A stretch of DNA of 52,754 nucleotides from Streptomyces albicerus (lineage in GTDB: Bacteria; Actinomycetota; Actinomycetes; Streptomycetales; Streptomycetaceae): positions 1-52,754 of the forward strand of contig NZ_VWMY01000068.1 in assembly GCF_008905045.1 (NCBI RefSeq), in the 5' to 3' direction. The position numbers and the translations under genes are program-made. Below are positions 9,230 to 17,015 of the stretch, in pieces (position 1 is the first letter of the stretch; each line of letters opens with the position of its first letter). The notes beneath the pieces are model-generated. The model saw nothing but the letters and a program-made list of their open reading frames with translations, had not been told where the DNA came from and ran no database searches.

Positions 9230-9816
9230 CAGCAGCCGGGGCTCCGACGGCCTCGGCTCCCCGGTGTTTCTCGAACCAGGCTCAGAGTCCCGGCACGACG
9301 AGGAAGGCGTCCCCGCCTTGTGGCGAGGGCCTGTGCCAGCCGGCGACGGTCCAGGTGTCGCCCCCGTCCGGCAGCGCGGACTCGCTTGTGCGGTCGCCCG
9401 GCGTGGGCTTGAGCGCCGGCTCTCCACCGCCCTGCGAGCACCCGTCGAGGGCGGGGCGGGATTCTCGGATCGTGAGCTCCGATACGGACGGGCGCGAGCC
9501 CTCGCGGGGCACGAACCGCCCGCCGGCGCCCCACATCCCCCGAGGGCACCGGCGGGCCGTTTCTCTGCCCGCGGTCGGTTCGGTCGGTGTGACCGGCAGC
9601 GGCAGGTCCGGCCTGCAGGGCCCTCGAGCTCGACGCCGATGCGGAGTGCCCGCCCCCCAAGTGGCGTGCGTCGGACGGCAGTCGGGGTGTGTTCAAGTGT
9701 CCGGCGCGGGGTGCGGGGCGGGTCTGGCTGCGCGGCGGCGAGCAGTTCGACGCGCTCGATCTGCCGACTGAATCAAACAGTTGACCGGTAGGTCGGCGCA
9801 GACGAAGGGATATACC
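9230..9816. other. 587-bp spacer with gene debris and a hairpin
   Basis: No intact gene is supported. An imperfect long stem at about 9518-9557 (CCCGCCGG with CCGGCGGG) may terminate the aminotransferase transcript. On the plus strand just before 9781, a frame ends VWLRGGEQFDALDLPTES, which looks like the tail of a lost protein. A minus-strand frame near 9282-9400 reads like protein (DTWTVAGWHRPSPQGGDAF) but has no recognisable domain. Confidence 0.5.
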
Positions 9817-10575
9817 GTGAACAGCACATGGTTCCGGCGCTTCACCACCGCGGGCAATGGGCCGCGGCTCGTGTGCTTCCCCCATGCGGGGGGCTCCGCG
9901 ACGGCGTACAGGCCCCTGGCGCGTGCGCTGCCTGCGGACTTCGACGTGTTGTCCGTGCAGTACCCAGGGCGCCAGGACCGGTATTGCGAGGCACCGTTCA
10001 CGGCTCTGGCCCCGCTCGTCGAGGCAGTGGCCGAGGAGCTGACCCACGTACTGGCCGAGGACTCCGGGCGGCCGTACGCCCTGTTCGGCCACAGCATGGG
10101 CGCGCTCGTCGCGTTCGAGACGGCCCGGCTGCTCGCCCGGGGCAAACTGCCCGGTCCCCAGCGGCTGTTCCTCTCCGGCCGGAGCGCGCCGGACGTCCGG
10201 ATCAGCGCCCGCTACGACCTCTACGACGACGCCGACGTGCTGGCCGAGGTGCGCAGGCTGGGCGGCACCGATCAGACCATGCTCGACAACCCTGACGTCA
10301 TGGAGATGGTGCTGCCGGCGCTGCGAGCCGACTACCGGGCCATCGGCACGTACAGCTGGCGCGGGGGAGAACCGCTCGCCGCTCCGATGACCGTCCTCGT
10401 CGGGAACCGCGACCCGATGGTGACGGTTCAGCAGGCTCAGGCATGGCGGGAGCACACCAGCGGCGACGTCGCTCTGAAGGTCTTCCCCGGCGACCACTTC
10501 TACCTCTTCGACCACCTCGGCCAGGTCGCCGCGGCCGTCACCGAAGGGCTGCTCACCGCAGCCTCCGCTTCCTGA
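9817..10575 (+). CDS. Type II thioesterase (serine nucleophile)
   Basis: A 252-residue alpha/beta-hydrolase of the GrsT/RifR type. These enzymes remove wrong acyl groups from PKS and NRPS carrier domains. The N-terminal block VCFPHAGGSATAYRPLA, the YPGRQDR motif and the nucleophile elbow FGHSMGA (Ser about 93) are visible. An acidic residue in GNRDPM and the catalytic His in GDHFYLF are also present. The GTG at 9817 was chosen because GAAGGGA lies just before it and the protein then starts at the family-usual point. It stands alone on the plus strand, with relics on both sides. Confidence 0.93.
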   Translation: MNSTWFRRFTTAGNGPRLVCFPHAGGSATAYRPLARALPADFDVLSVQYPGRQDRYCEAPFTALAPLVEAVAEELTHVLAEDSGRPYALFGHSMGALVAFETARLLARGKLPGPQRLFLSGRSAPDVRISARYDLYDDADVLAEVRRLGGTDQTMLDNPDVMEMVLPALRADYRAIGTYSWRGGEPLAAPMTVLVGNRDPMVTVQQAQAWREHTSGDVALKVFPGDHFYLFDHLGQVAAAVTEGLLTAASAS

Positions 10576-10699
10576 CCGGCCGCCAGCCGGTTGCGCGGAC
10601 ATGCCGAAGAGAGTCGAGGAGACTGGCACTGCTTGTTCCTGGCCCTCGCCGCACCCAGGTGTATCGCTCACGGGCGTTGTTGTTCACAGTGCCGGGTCT

Positions 10700-10860
10700 C
10701 GAGCATGGCGAAGACCTCCGGTCTGGTGGAGGTGTCGAGTCTTCACCGCCCGGAGGTCTTCGTGTCCCACCGCAATGTCCGGCTGCCCGTTCACGGCAGG
10801 GCGGACACCGGGTTCGCCGATGGCGAGGACACGACCTGCTCCAGGCCCTGCACGTGAATC
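10700..10860 (+). pseudogene. IS481-like transposase 5' remnant
   Basis: A 13-bp inverted repeat (CGAAGACCTCCGG / CCGGAGGTCTTCG, 10710-10722 and 10751-10763) is followed by GTG TCC CAC CGC. This reads SHRNVRLPVHGR, the conserved N-terminus of IS481-family transposases. Homology is lost within a few dozen bases, so only the element's left end survives. Family assignment is from memory of that N-terminus. Confidence 0.55.
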
Positions 10861-10955
10861 GCAGGTCCCTCGGGACGGACTGCCGGGTCGTCGGCGACGA
10901 CCGACGGATCTCGATCGCGGTGAACCCGGCCGGACAGCCCCGGCCCTCCATCCCA

Positions 10956-11270
10956 TCAAACGGCGCCGAGAGGTCGGTGATCTTGCAGGCCATCACAGCC
11001 AGGGCAGGGCTGGGGCTCGCCCGTGTGGGCCCGGGCGGCTGCTTCGATGGCGACGCTGACGGTGCCGCGGAAGCTGTCGGCCTCGGCCGGATCCTGCTTC
11101 TTGGGCAGACTCATCGCTGCCGTCAGGGCCGGCAGCACCTGGTCGGCGCAGCTTCCCGCCCTCCGGCTTCTCCGCGAGCACGTGCCCGACAAGGCCGGCC
11201 GCTGCGAGCCGGCGCCGTATACAGCGGCCAGCAGGGTGAGCTTGTCCCGACCGATCAGGGAAACGGACAT
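10956..11270 (-). pseudogene. Decayed hypothetical gene with compensating frameshifts
   Basis: Reading begins MSVSLIGRDKLTLLAAVYG. It then has to move frame to read LAEKPEGGKLRR, and back again for LPALTAAMSLPKKQDPAEAD. Protein-like text continues through SFRGTVSVAIEAAARAHTG before it degrades. The pattern indicates a once-real gene with at least two indels. I do not recognise its function. Confidence 0.5.
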
Positions 11271-11331
11271 GGTTGGGGGCTGCCTTACGTCGTACGCCGT
11301 ACCCGGCGTCGCTCCGTTTTCCATGGCTCCG

Positions 11332-11556
11332 CTATGGCGCACACCTGGCACCACATCGAACCAAATGCGCACATGTGGGCCACAATGGAGCCACTGCTCC
11401 AGCGCAGCCCACAAGACGCAGACCAAATCCCAGGCCGAGCATGAGCATGATGAGCGTTCCCACTGAGTCGCCGACCTGCACATTTGTCGCCCCGCTTCCC
11501 GCCATGGCGTCACCGATGACACGAGTGGCATCACATGCAGCTTCATTTGGCGCCAT
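11332..11556 (-). CDS. Small hypothetical membrane protein
   Basis: A 74-residue frame beginning MAPNEAACDATRVIGDAMAG, with one clear hydrophobic segment (LIMLMLGLGFGLRLVG). Such one-helix proteins are common in actinomycete integrative elements, which would fit the transposase relic nearby. It has no recognised domain and no strong ribosome site. It may be part of the same decayed segment. Confidence 0.3.
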   Translation of the reverse strand: MAPNEAACDATRVIGDAMAGSGATNVQVGDSVGTLIMLMLGLGFGLRLVGCAGAVAPLWPTCAHLVRCGARCAP

Positions 11557-11567
11557 TAATGTGCCAT

Positions 11568-11613
11568 GATGACGTCATCGGTAGCGCATCCCTCGGCTTC
11601 GCAGGCCGAGGGT
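11568..11613. promoter_or_regulatory. Palindrome and hairpin upstream of the GtrA-like gene
   Basis: GATGACGTCATC (11568-11579) is a perfect 12-bp palindrome. A stem-loop pairing CCCTCGGC with GCCGAGGG follows at about 11590-11612. Both lie in the leader of the GtrA-like gene. Role unknown; operator and attenuator are both possible. Confidence 0.3.
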
Positions 11614-11650
11614 GCGTGTTTCGCAAAGTGGGCGATCAAAGGAGCGGACC

Positions 11651-12172
11651 ATGGGGGCAACGCAGAGCCGGCAGCAGGCGGCACCCGGTGCCTTCGCTGC
11701 CTTCGCCCGCTTCGTGTGCTGCGGCGGCGGGGTGGGGCTCGCCTCCAGCTTCGCCGTGACGGGCCTCGCCTCCTGGATCCCCTGGGTCCTGGCCAACGCC
11801 GTGATCACCGTGGTCTCCACACTGCTGGCCACCGAGCTGCACGCCCGCTTCACCTTCGGCGCGGGCGGGCGCGCGACCTGGCGCCAGCATGCGCAGTCCG
11901 GCGGGTCCGCGGCGGCCGCGTACGCGGTGACCTGCGTGGCGATGCTCGTTCTGCAACAGCTGGCGGCATCACCCGGTGCGGTGCTCGAGCAGGTCGTCTA
12001 CCTGTCCGCCTCCGCACTCGCCGGTGTCGCACGGTTCGCGGTGCTGCGCCTCGTCGTCTTCGCACGCAACCGCCCACAGACCGCGGCCACCGCCCCCACC
12101 CCTCCCGTACACGCCCTCCTGACCCGCACCGCGGCACCGGCCGACCCAGCGGCGCTCTGCCACGCCGCCTGA
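11651..12172 (+). CDS. GtrA-like four-helix membrane protein
   Basis: A 173-residue protein with four hydrophobic segments, at roughly 12-32, 38-60, 85-105 and 115-140. The GtrA pattern is visible: a first helix ending GGGVGLASSF, then NAVITVVSTLLATELHARFTF between helices two and three. GtrA proteins are thought to flip polyprenyl-linked sugars across the membrane or to assist cell-wall glycosylation. The start follows AAAGGAG at good spacing. It is most likely a chromosomal housekeeping-type gene rather than a biosynthetic one. A Pro/Ala-rich C-terminal tail is present. Confidence 0.75.
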   Translation: MGATQSRQQAAPGAFAAFARFVCCGGGVGLASSFAVTGLASWIPWVLANAVITVVSTLLATELHARFTFGAGGRATWRQHAQSGGSAAAAYAVTCVAMLVLQQLAASPGAVLEQVVYLSASALAGVARFAVLRLVVFARNRPQTAATAPTPPVHALLTRTAAPADPAALCHAA

Positions 12173-12266
12173 CCGTTCCGCAGCCGCGGCCCTGCCAGCA
12201 CCACTTTCACCCACACCACGTCCCACCAGCGGGGACGACCCAACGACTCATGAGGACGGGACAGCC

Positions 12267-13109
12267 ATGCCTTCTTTCGACACCCCCGAACCGATCTCGG
12301 CCACCGCGCACGTGGAGGCCGGTACCATCCAGTTCACCGCGGGCGACCGTCTCGACACCGTCATCGAGGTGCGGCCCCGCGACCCGAAAAAGGACCAGGA
12401 CCTGCGGGCGGCCAAGCAGACCGAGGTCACCTACGCGAGCGGTGTACTGACCGTCAGGACACCCAAGGCCAATCTGCTCGGCCGCACCGGCACCGTCGAC
12501 GTGACGGTCGAACTGCCCACGGGCTCACGGATCGACATGACCGGTGGCTGGGCCCAGGTGCTCGGCGAGGGCCGGCTCGGCCAGGTCCGCGTGAAGACCT
12601 CATCGGGTGAGGTCCGCCTCGGCACCACCGGGCCGCTCCAGGCAACCGCGCCGAACGGTTCGATCAGTGTGGACCGCGTCGAGGGCATGGCCGAGATCAC
12701 CACCAGCTCCGGCAGCCTGCGCGTCGGCCTCGTCGACGGCCCCGCCGTCCTGAAGAACTCGCACGGCACCACGACCGTCGGTGCCGCGACCGGCGAGCTG
12801 CGGGTGAGCGGCGCCAACGGCGACATCGACATCGCGCGCGCCGAGGGCTCGGTCGCCGCCACCACTACCAACGGCACCCTGCGCGTGGGTGAAGTGGCCC
12901 GCGGCACCGTTCAGCTGGAGACCTCCTACGGCGCCATCGAGGTCGGCATCCGCGAGGGCACGGCCGCCTGGCTCGACGTCAGCTCGGGCTTCGGCCAGGT
13001 GCGCAACACGCTCTCCACGTCCGAGACCCCGGAGAAGACCGAGGACACCGTCGAGGTCCGCGCCCGCACCCAGCACGGCAACATCAACATCCGCCGCGCC
13101 ACGGCCTGA
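12267..13109 (+). CDS. DUF4097 beta-helix repeat protein
   Basis: A 280-residue protein with no signal peptide and repeated short beta-strand units (TSSGEVRLG, APNGSISVD, TSSGSLRVG, SANGDIDIA-like, TTNGTLRVG, TSYGAIEVG). This is the DUF4097 'putative adhesin' pattern, which folds as a beta-helix. In streptomycetes such genes often sit directly before an ABC ATPase/permease pair. Here the next sequence is a remnant that fits that arrangement. Function unknown. Confidence 0.8.
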   Translation: MPSFDTPEPISATAHVEAGTIQFTAGDRLDTVIEVRPRDPKKDQDLRAAKQTEVTYASGVLTVRTPKANLLGRTGTVDVTVELPTGSRIDMTGGWAQVLGEGRLGQVRVKTSSGEVRLGTTGPLQATAPNGSISVDRVEGMAEITTSSGSLRVGLVDGPAVLKNSHGTTTVGAATGELRVSGANGDIDIARAEGSVAATTTNGTLRVGEVARGTVQLETSYGAIEVGIREGTAAWLDVSSGFGQVRNTLSTSETPEKTEDTVEVRARTQHGNINIRRATA

Positions 13110-13170
13110 GCACCAATCCCCAACCGGCCCCGTCTCCCTCACCCCCTTCAGCCTTCGAACGGAGGACACC

Positions 13171-13280
13171 ATGCCCTCTTCTGTCAGGCCCGCGTCCAGG
13201 CGGACCGGCGGTGGTGCCTGGGCCTGACCGCGCTCGGCTGCTTCTGGTCCAAGTCCGTGTTCAACCGCGACCCGAAGTAG
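13171..13280 (+). pseudogene. Deletion remnant, perhaps of an ABC ATPase-permease pair
   Basis: A GGAGGACACC ribosome site and ATG start a short frame (MPSSVRPASRR). Shortly after, in another frame, the text LGLTALGCFWSKSVFNRDPK ends in TAG, resembling the C-terminus of an ABC-2 permease. The simplest reading is a deletion that joined the start of one gene to the end of the next. This rests on family memory and is tentative. Confidence 0.3.
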
Positions 13281-13326
13281 CCGGGACGACCGCGCCGACT
13301 GCCTCCCGCAGCTCGTCCCGCCGCAG

Positions 13327-13364
13327 GGCGGCGTACTCCGACACCGGCGTCGGAGTACGCCGCC
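13327..13364 (+). terminator. Strong hairpin terminator
   Basis: A perfect 16-bp stem (GGCGGCGTACTCCGAC / GTCGGAGTACGCCGCC) with a 6-base loop. It ends the DUF4097 transcript after the permease-like remnant. Confidence 0.85.
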
Positions 13365-13528
13365 CCATCCGCGATCCCGGCCGCCCACCAGAAGGGGCGA
13401 ACGCCGCCGCTGCGAAGGGGGCGAGCGCGCATCGTCGCTCCAGTCCTCGTCACGAGTCGCTTTGGTCGCCGGCAGGCCGCGACGTCACCCGGAGACAGCT
13501 GAACGCCCAGGACGGCTTCGGCCGTCAC

Positions 13529-13562
13529 ACGAAGGCCCCCTCACGAACGAGGGGGCCTTCGT
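13529..13562 (+). terminator. Second strong hairpin terminator
   Basis: A perfect 14-bp stem (ACGAAGGCCCCCTC / GAGGGGGCCTTCGT) with a 6-base loop, followed by CGTTCC. It lies 165 bp beyond the first terminator. It could stop readthrough from either side into the biosynthetic region. Confidence 0.85.
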
Positions 13563-13589
13563 CGTTCCAGAGTGCCGGTCGCGGGCGCA

Positions 13590-13769
13590 GCTCAGCGTGG
13601 AGCTGAGCGTCGTCTGCTGCCATACGCCGAATTCGTGCCGGCTGGGATCACCGGTGCGACCGACGATCTGACCGTCATGGTTGATGCCCCGGGCATCCGC
13701 GATCCGCGCCACAACGCGTGGCTGGCCGTCGCGATCCCACAGCACGCTTCGAGCATTCCTCACGGCCAC
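13590..13769 (-). pseudogene. Fragment resembling a HAF-repeat protein
   Basis: The minus-strand frame contains SVLWDRDGQPRVV and ARGINHDGQIVGRTGD, the typical HAF-repeat pattern (LW-x-DG ... A-x-GIN-x-x-G-x-VVG). Only one and a half repeats are present and there is no signal peptide. This is probably a relic of a larger extracellular protein. Confidence 0.35.
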
Positions 13770-13992
13770 GTCATATCGCAGGAAGCAAAGCCCGGTTCGC
13801 CATGAATGCTCTACACCAAGCTACTTGAGGCCCTCAAACACAGAGAAGATATTTCGCTCCCGGAAGGCCCCACGTCTGGGCAGGATTGCATTTCCATCGG
13901 GCGCGCGGCCAACGTGGACCGGCACAATGAACCATTAAGTACGCCCCCTTGGCCGACGCGCACCGATGTAGCAACACATCCGTGTGGCTGGG
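13770..13992. other. Leader region of the dehydratase-like gene, left part
   Basis: AT-richer than its surroundings (AAACACAGAGAAGATATTT near 13837) and without a supported gene. CATCCGTGTGG at 13977-13987 recurs at 52705-52715, at the same distance from a palindrome, within one base. Confidence 0.4.
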
Positions 13993-14022
13993 CATGCGTG
14001 TCCCGTCGGCGGGACACGCATG
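13993..14022. promoter_or_regulatory. Cluster palindrome 1 (operator candidate)
   Basis: 13-bp arms CATGCGTGTCCCG and CGGGACACGCATG flank the centre TCGG, giving a 30-bp near-perfect palindrome 100 bp upstream of the dehydratase-like gene. Its core TGTCCCG-TCGG-CGGGACA recurs at four other intergenic sites in this window. Confidence 0.75.
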
Positions 14023-14121
14023 GAAGCCCCGCCGAATGCGTATGCCGTTGTTTCGCTCCCTGCCTGCGCAGGTCCCGCCGCGTGAGGGCACCCCGAACTC
14101 GCAGAGAAACGGAGAGGCATC

Positions 14122-15132
14122 ATGTCGGTCGGTGTGAATGTCGTGGCTGTCGCCGGGCAGCCGCAGCTGCTGAGTTATGACGGAGTGCACGACGCCCGGC
14201 GGCGTATCGCCGGCCGTGTGGTGCATACGCCCGTCGTGCGCAGCGAGGAACTGGAGCGGGTGGCCGGCGCCCGGCTGTGGCTGAAGGCGGAGAACCTCCA
14301 GCGGGGCGGCTCCTTCAAAATGCGCGGCGCGCTGCTTGCCGTGGAGCAGCTGATGGGGGCCGGCAGCCGGGGGGTGGTCGCGCAGTCCACCGGCAACCAC
14401 GGCATAGCCGTGGCCCTGGCCGCCGCCCAGTACCGGCTTCCGGCCGTGCTGGTGCTGCCCACCGACGCCGCTGTGACCAAGGTGCGGCGCATCCGTGAAA
14501 CCGGCGCCGAGGTGCTCCAGGCGGGCACCACACTGGCCGAGCGGATCGCGGTGGTCGACAAGCTCAAGACCACCCGCGGCCTGGACGAGATCGACCCCTA
14601 CCAGAACCCCGGCGTGGTGGCCGGCCAGGGAACCGCCACCGCGGACCTGCTGGACCAGGTGAACGCGGCCGGCGGCCGCCTGGACGCGGTGGTGCTGCCC
14701 GTCGGGGGCGGCAGCGCGGTGGCCGGCGCCTGCCTGGCCACCGCGGGGCAGGGCATCGACGTCTACGGCGCCGAGCCCAGCGCCGTCCCGGCCCTGACCG
14801 CGGCGCTGCGCGCCGGGGGGCCCGTCACCGTGGACGCCCACCCCACCATCGCCGACGGACTGCGCCCCGACCGCATCGGCCAACTCCCCTACGCCCTGGC
14901 CCACGACACCGTCACCGGGGTCTACACGATCGAGGAGAGCGCCATCGCCGAAGCACTGCGCCTGGTCCTCGTCCACGCCCGCCTGCTCATCGAGCCCGCC
15001 GCCGCCACCGCCGTGGCCGGCGCCCTGCGCCTGGCCGCCGAGGGCCACGCCCAGGACATCGGAGTTTTGGTCTCGGGCGGCAACATCGACACCAGCCTCG
15101 TCGCCTCCCTCCTGAACCACCAACCCACCTGA
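14122..15132 (+). CDS. PLP fold-type II threonine dehydratase/serine racemase-like enzyme
   Basis: A 336-residue PLP enzyme of the threonine dehydratase / serine racemase / hydroxyaspartate lyase group. It probably eliminates water or ammonia from a beta-hydroxy amino acid. GSFKMRGA holds the PLP lysine (about 66). STGNHGIAVA (89-98) is the substrate loop, and the glycine-rich phosphate cup is PVGGGSAVAG (about 196-205). It has no C-terminal ACT regulatory domain, like catabolic or specialised members. The start follows GGAGAGG at five bases. It carries cluster palindrome 1 in its promoter, so I infer co-regulation with the PKS/NRPS. It might supply 2-oxobutyrate or a dehydroamino acid. Confidence 0.88.
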   Translation: MSVGVNVVAVAGQPQLLSYDGVHDARRRIAGRVVHTPVVRSEELERVAGARLWLKAENLQRGGSFKMRGALLAVEQLMGAGSRGVVAQSTGNHGIAVALAAAQYRLPAVLVLPTDAAVTKVRRIRETGAEVLQAGTTLAERIAVVDKLKTTRGLDEIDPYQNPGVVAGQGTATADLLDQVNAAGGRLDAVVLPVGGGSAVAGACLATAGQGIDVYGAEPSAVPALTAALRAGGPVTVDAHPTIADGLRPDRIGQLPYALAHDTVTGVYTIEESAIAEALRLVLVHARLLIEPAAATAVAGALRLAAEGHAQDIGVLVSGGNIDTSLVASLLNHQPT

Positions 15133-15355
15133 ACACGCCAAGGTCCGCCGGACTTCGATGCTGTCATCGAGTTCCGCCCCGGATAACCCGGTGTACCACC
15201 CGCGCCGGGCCGAGTGACACACCGTGCGCGAATATGGATCGCCCTCAGAAAGGAGGGGCTGTTCGGGTTATCGGCTCCTTCCCCTCCAGCTCCACTACGC
15301 TCGGACCGCTCCCGCATCGCGGGCTGAAATCGGTAAACTTATAGAAGGGTTGGGT

Positions 15356-16138
15356 ATGACAGGGTCGACGAAATTCGACGGGGAGTGGATACACCGCTTC
15401 CACCCCACCGACGACAGTGAATTCCGAATCGTCTGCTTCCCGCACGCCGGGGGCTCGGCGAGCTACTTCTACGGCCTGTCGGAAGCTCTCTCACCGGAAC
15501 TGGACGTGCTCGCCGTCCAGTACCCGGGACGGCAGGACCGGCGTGCCGAGGGCTGCGTCGAGAACTTCGCCGAACTCGCCAACCTCACCTACGCGGCACT
15601 GCGTCGCTCCGAGGACGGCCGGCCCACCGTCTTCTTCGGCCACAGCATGGGCTCCATCCTCGCCTTCGAGGTGGCCCGCCGCTACCAGGACGACGCCGGC
15701 ACCCCGCCCGCCTGGCTGCTCGCCTCCGGCTACCCCCCGCCCTCCCTGCTGCGCGGCGGAACGGTTCACCGCCGCGACGACGACGGCATCATCGACGAAC
15801 TGCGCTCCGTCGGCGGCACCGACCCCGCCTACCTGGAGAACAAGCATCTGAGGGCCTCCATCCTCTACGCCGTCCGTGGCGACTACACGGCCATCGAGAC
15901 CCACCCCCGCATCACCGGTGTCCGGCTCGGCTGCCCCGTCACCATGCTGGTCGGCACCGACGACCCGCACACCACGACCGCCGAGGCCGAAGCCTGGCAG
16001 GAGCACACCACCGGCGAGTTCTCCCTTCACGTCTTCCAGGGCGGCCACTTCTACCTCGACCAGCACAGCCAGGAGATCACCGACATCATCTCCGGCACCG
16101 TCCAAGACCTCACCGCAGCCCGGAAAGCAGTCCGCTAG
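15356..16138 (+). CDS. Type II thioesterase (serine nucleophile)
   Basis: A 260-residue editing thioesterase. CFPHAGGSASYFYGL, YPGRQDRR, the nucleophile elbow FFGHSMGS (Ser about 97), the acidic residue in GTDDPH and the catalytic His in GGHFYLD are all visible. The ATG follows GAAGGG at seven bases. It lies 223 bp after the dehydratase-like gene in the same direction, so co-transcription is possible. It is one of two apparently intact serine-type II thioesterases in the window, and is about as close to the one at 9.8 kb as two family members usually are. Confidence 0.93.
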   Translation: MTGSTKFDGEWIHRFHPTDDSEFRIVCFPHAGGSASYFYGLSEALSPELDVLAVQYPGRQDRRAEGCVENFAELANLTYAALRRSEDGRPTVFFGHSMGSILAFEVARRYQDDAGTPPAWLLASGYPPPSLLRGGTVHRRDDDGIIDELRSVGGTDPAYLENKHLRASILYAVRGDYTAIETHPRITGVRLGCPVTMLVGTDDPHTTTAEAEAWQEHTTGEFSLHVFQGGHFYLDQHSQEITDIISGTVQDLTAARKAVR

Positions 16139-16329
16139 GTTCTGTCGTTTCGGTACGGATCCCGCGCCGTCGCAGGTGGTCGCGGACGGCGCGGGAGGAG
16201 CGGGCGCGACCGCCCGACAGTAATGGGGCCGGCACGTTGCCGCCCGGATGGGGGTCGTGGCCCTGGTACTGCCCCCGAGCCGCGCGAACGTCGCGGCCGG
16301 CCGTTCGACCAGCCCGGCCACGGTGTCAC
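16139..16329. other. Spacer after the thioesterase
   Basis: No gene is supported in these 190 bases. GC-rich inverted stretches near 16165-16200 could form a terminator. The NRPS relic begins immediately to the right. Confidence 0.35.
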
Positions 16330-16740
16330 GGTCGAATCAGATGGCGCTGGCACGCCAGGGTCCCGCTCAGCTGCGGATCGGCCTCACGCCGGCGGCCGAC
16401 GGGTAGCGGGCCGTTGACCATGCTGACCCCGGTGATCGCGATCTCACTGGTGTCAAAGACACGCCGGCCGGGCTCGGCCACGACCTGGCGTACGACGCGT
16501 ACCAACCGCTCCGCGAGCCACTCCGCCGTCTGTCGGTCGCACCCGGCGTCGGCGTATTGAAGGACACCGGTCGTCCCGCCGCCGGAGTGCCGCCAAGGGG
16601 GCGGTACAGGGTGAACGCAAGCCCCTGAGCGCCCTGCGCATCCGCATTCTGTTCCGCATCCGCCGGATCAACTCGGCGAACGGCGTGTCCTGCCACAGAT
16701 CCGCCGGTACCGCCGAGGCATCGGTGAAGGTCTTTCAGCC
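16330..16740 (-). pseudogene. Decayed NRPS condensation-domain fragment
   Basis: The minus strand reads PFAELIRRMRNRM and then, after a frameshift, GVLQYADAG and TAEWLAERLVRVVRQVVAEPGRR. This aligns with the half C domain at the start of the leftmost NRPS (SFAALVTRVRDRV ... LAERFVQVVRQVMAEPGRR). DNA identity is high near 16460-16530 against 3460-3530. No A or carrier domain remains. The fragment shows that a second copy of that module once stood next to the present C-A-T NRPS. Confidence 0.75.
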
Positions 16741-17015
16741 GCCCGTCAAACCGTCGACCCCGCCTTCTGCTCTTCTTGCCGTCGTTCCCCCTGCGGTTGA
16801 CAAGGGCCGTCCAGCGGGCGTGAAAAATTGAGACCTGCGGCACCATGGATTGTCCCGTCACCGGGAAGGATTCCGCTCAGCGCCACCCGTACAGGCAGAC
16901 TCGATGCATCTTTCGAGCAACTCACCGCTCTTCGACACGACAGCGCCCGACACGCCCGTCTCCGGCAGTTCCGCCTCGACGCGGCCTGGCCCTGGGCCAC
17001 CGCGTCCACCCTCGC
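16741..17015. other. Spacer after the NRPS stop
   Basis: No supported gene. A plus-strand frame contains RIPLSATRTGRLDASFEQ and a minus-strand frame VALSGILPGDGTIHG; neither matches a family I know. This is probably further debris of the lost NRPS module. Confidence 0.35.
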
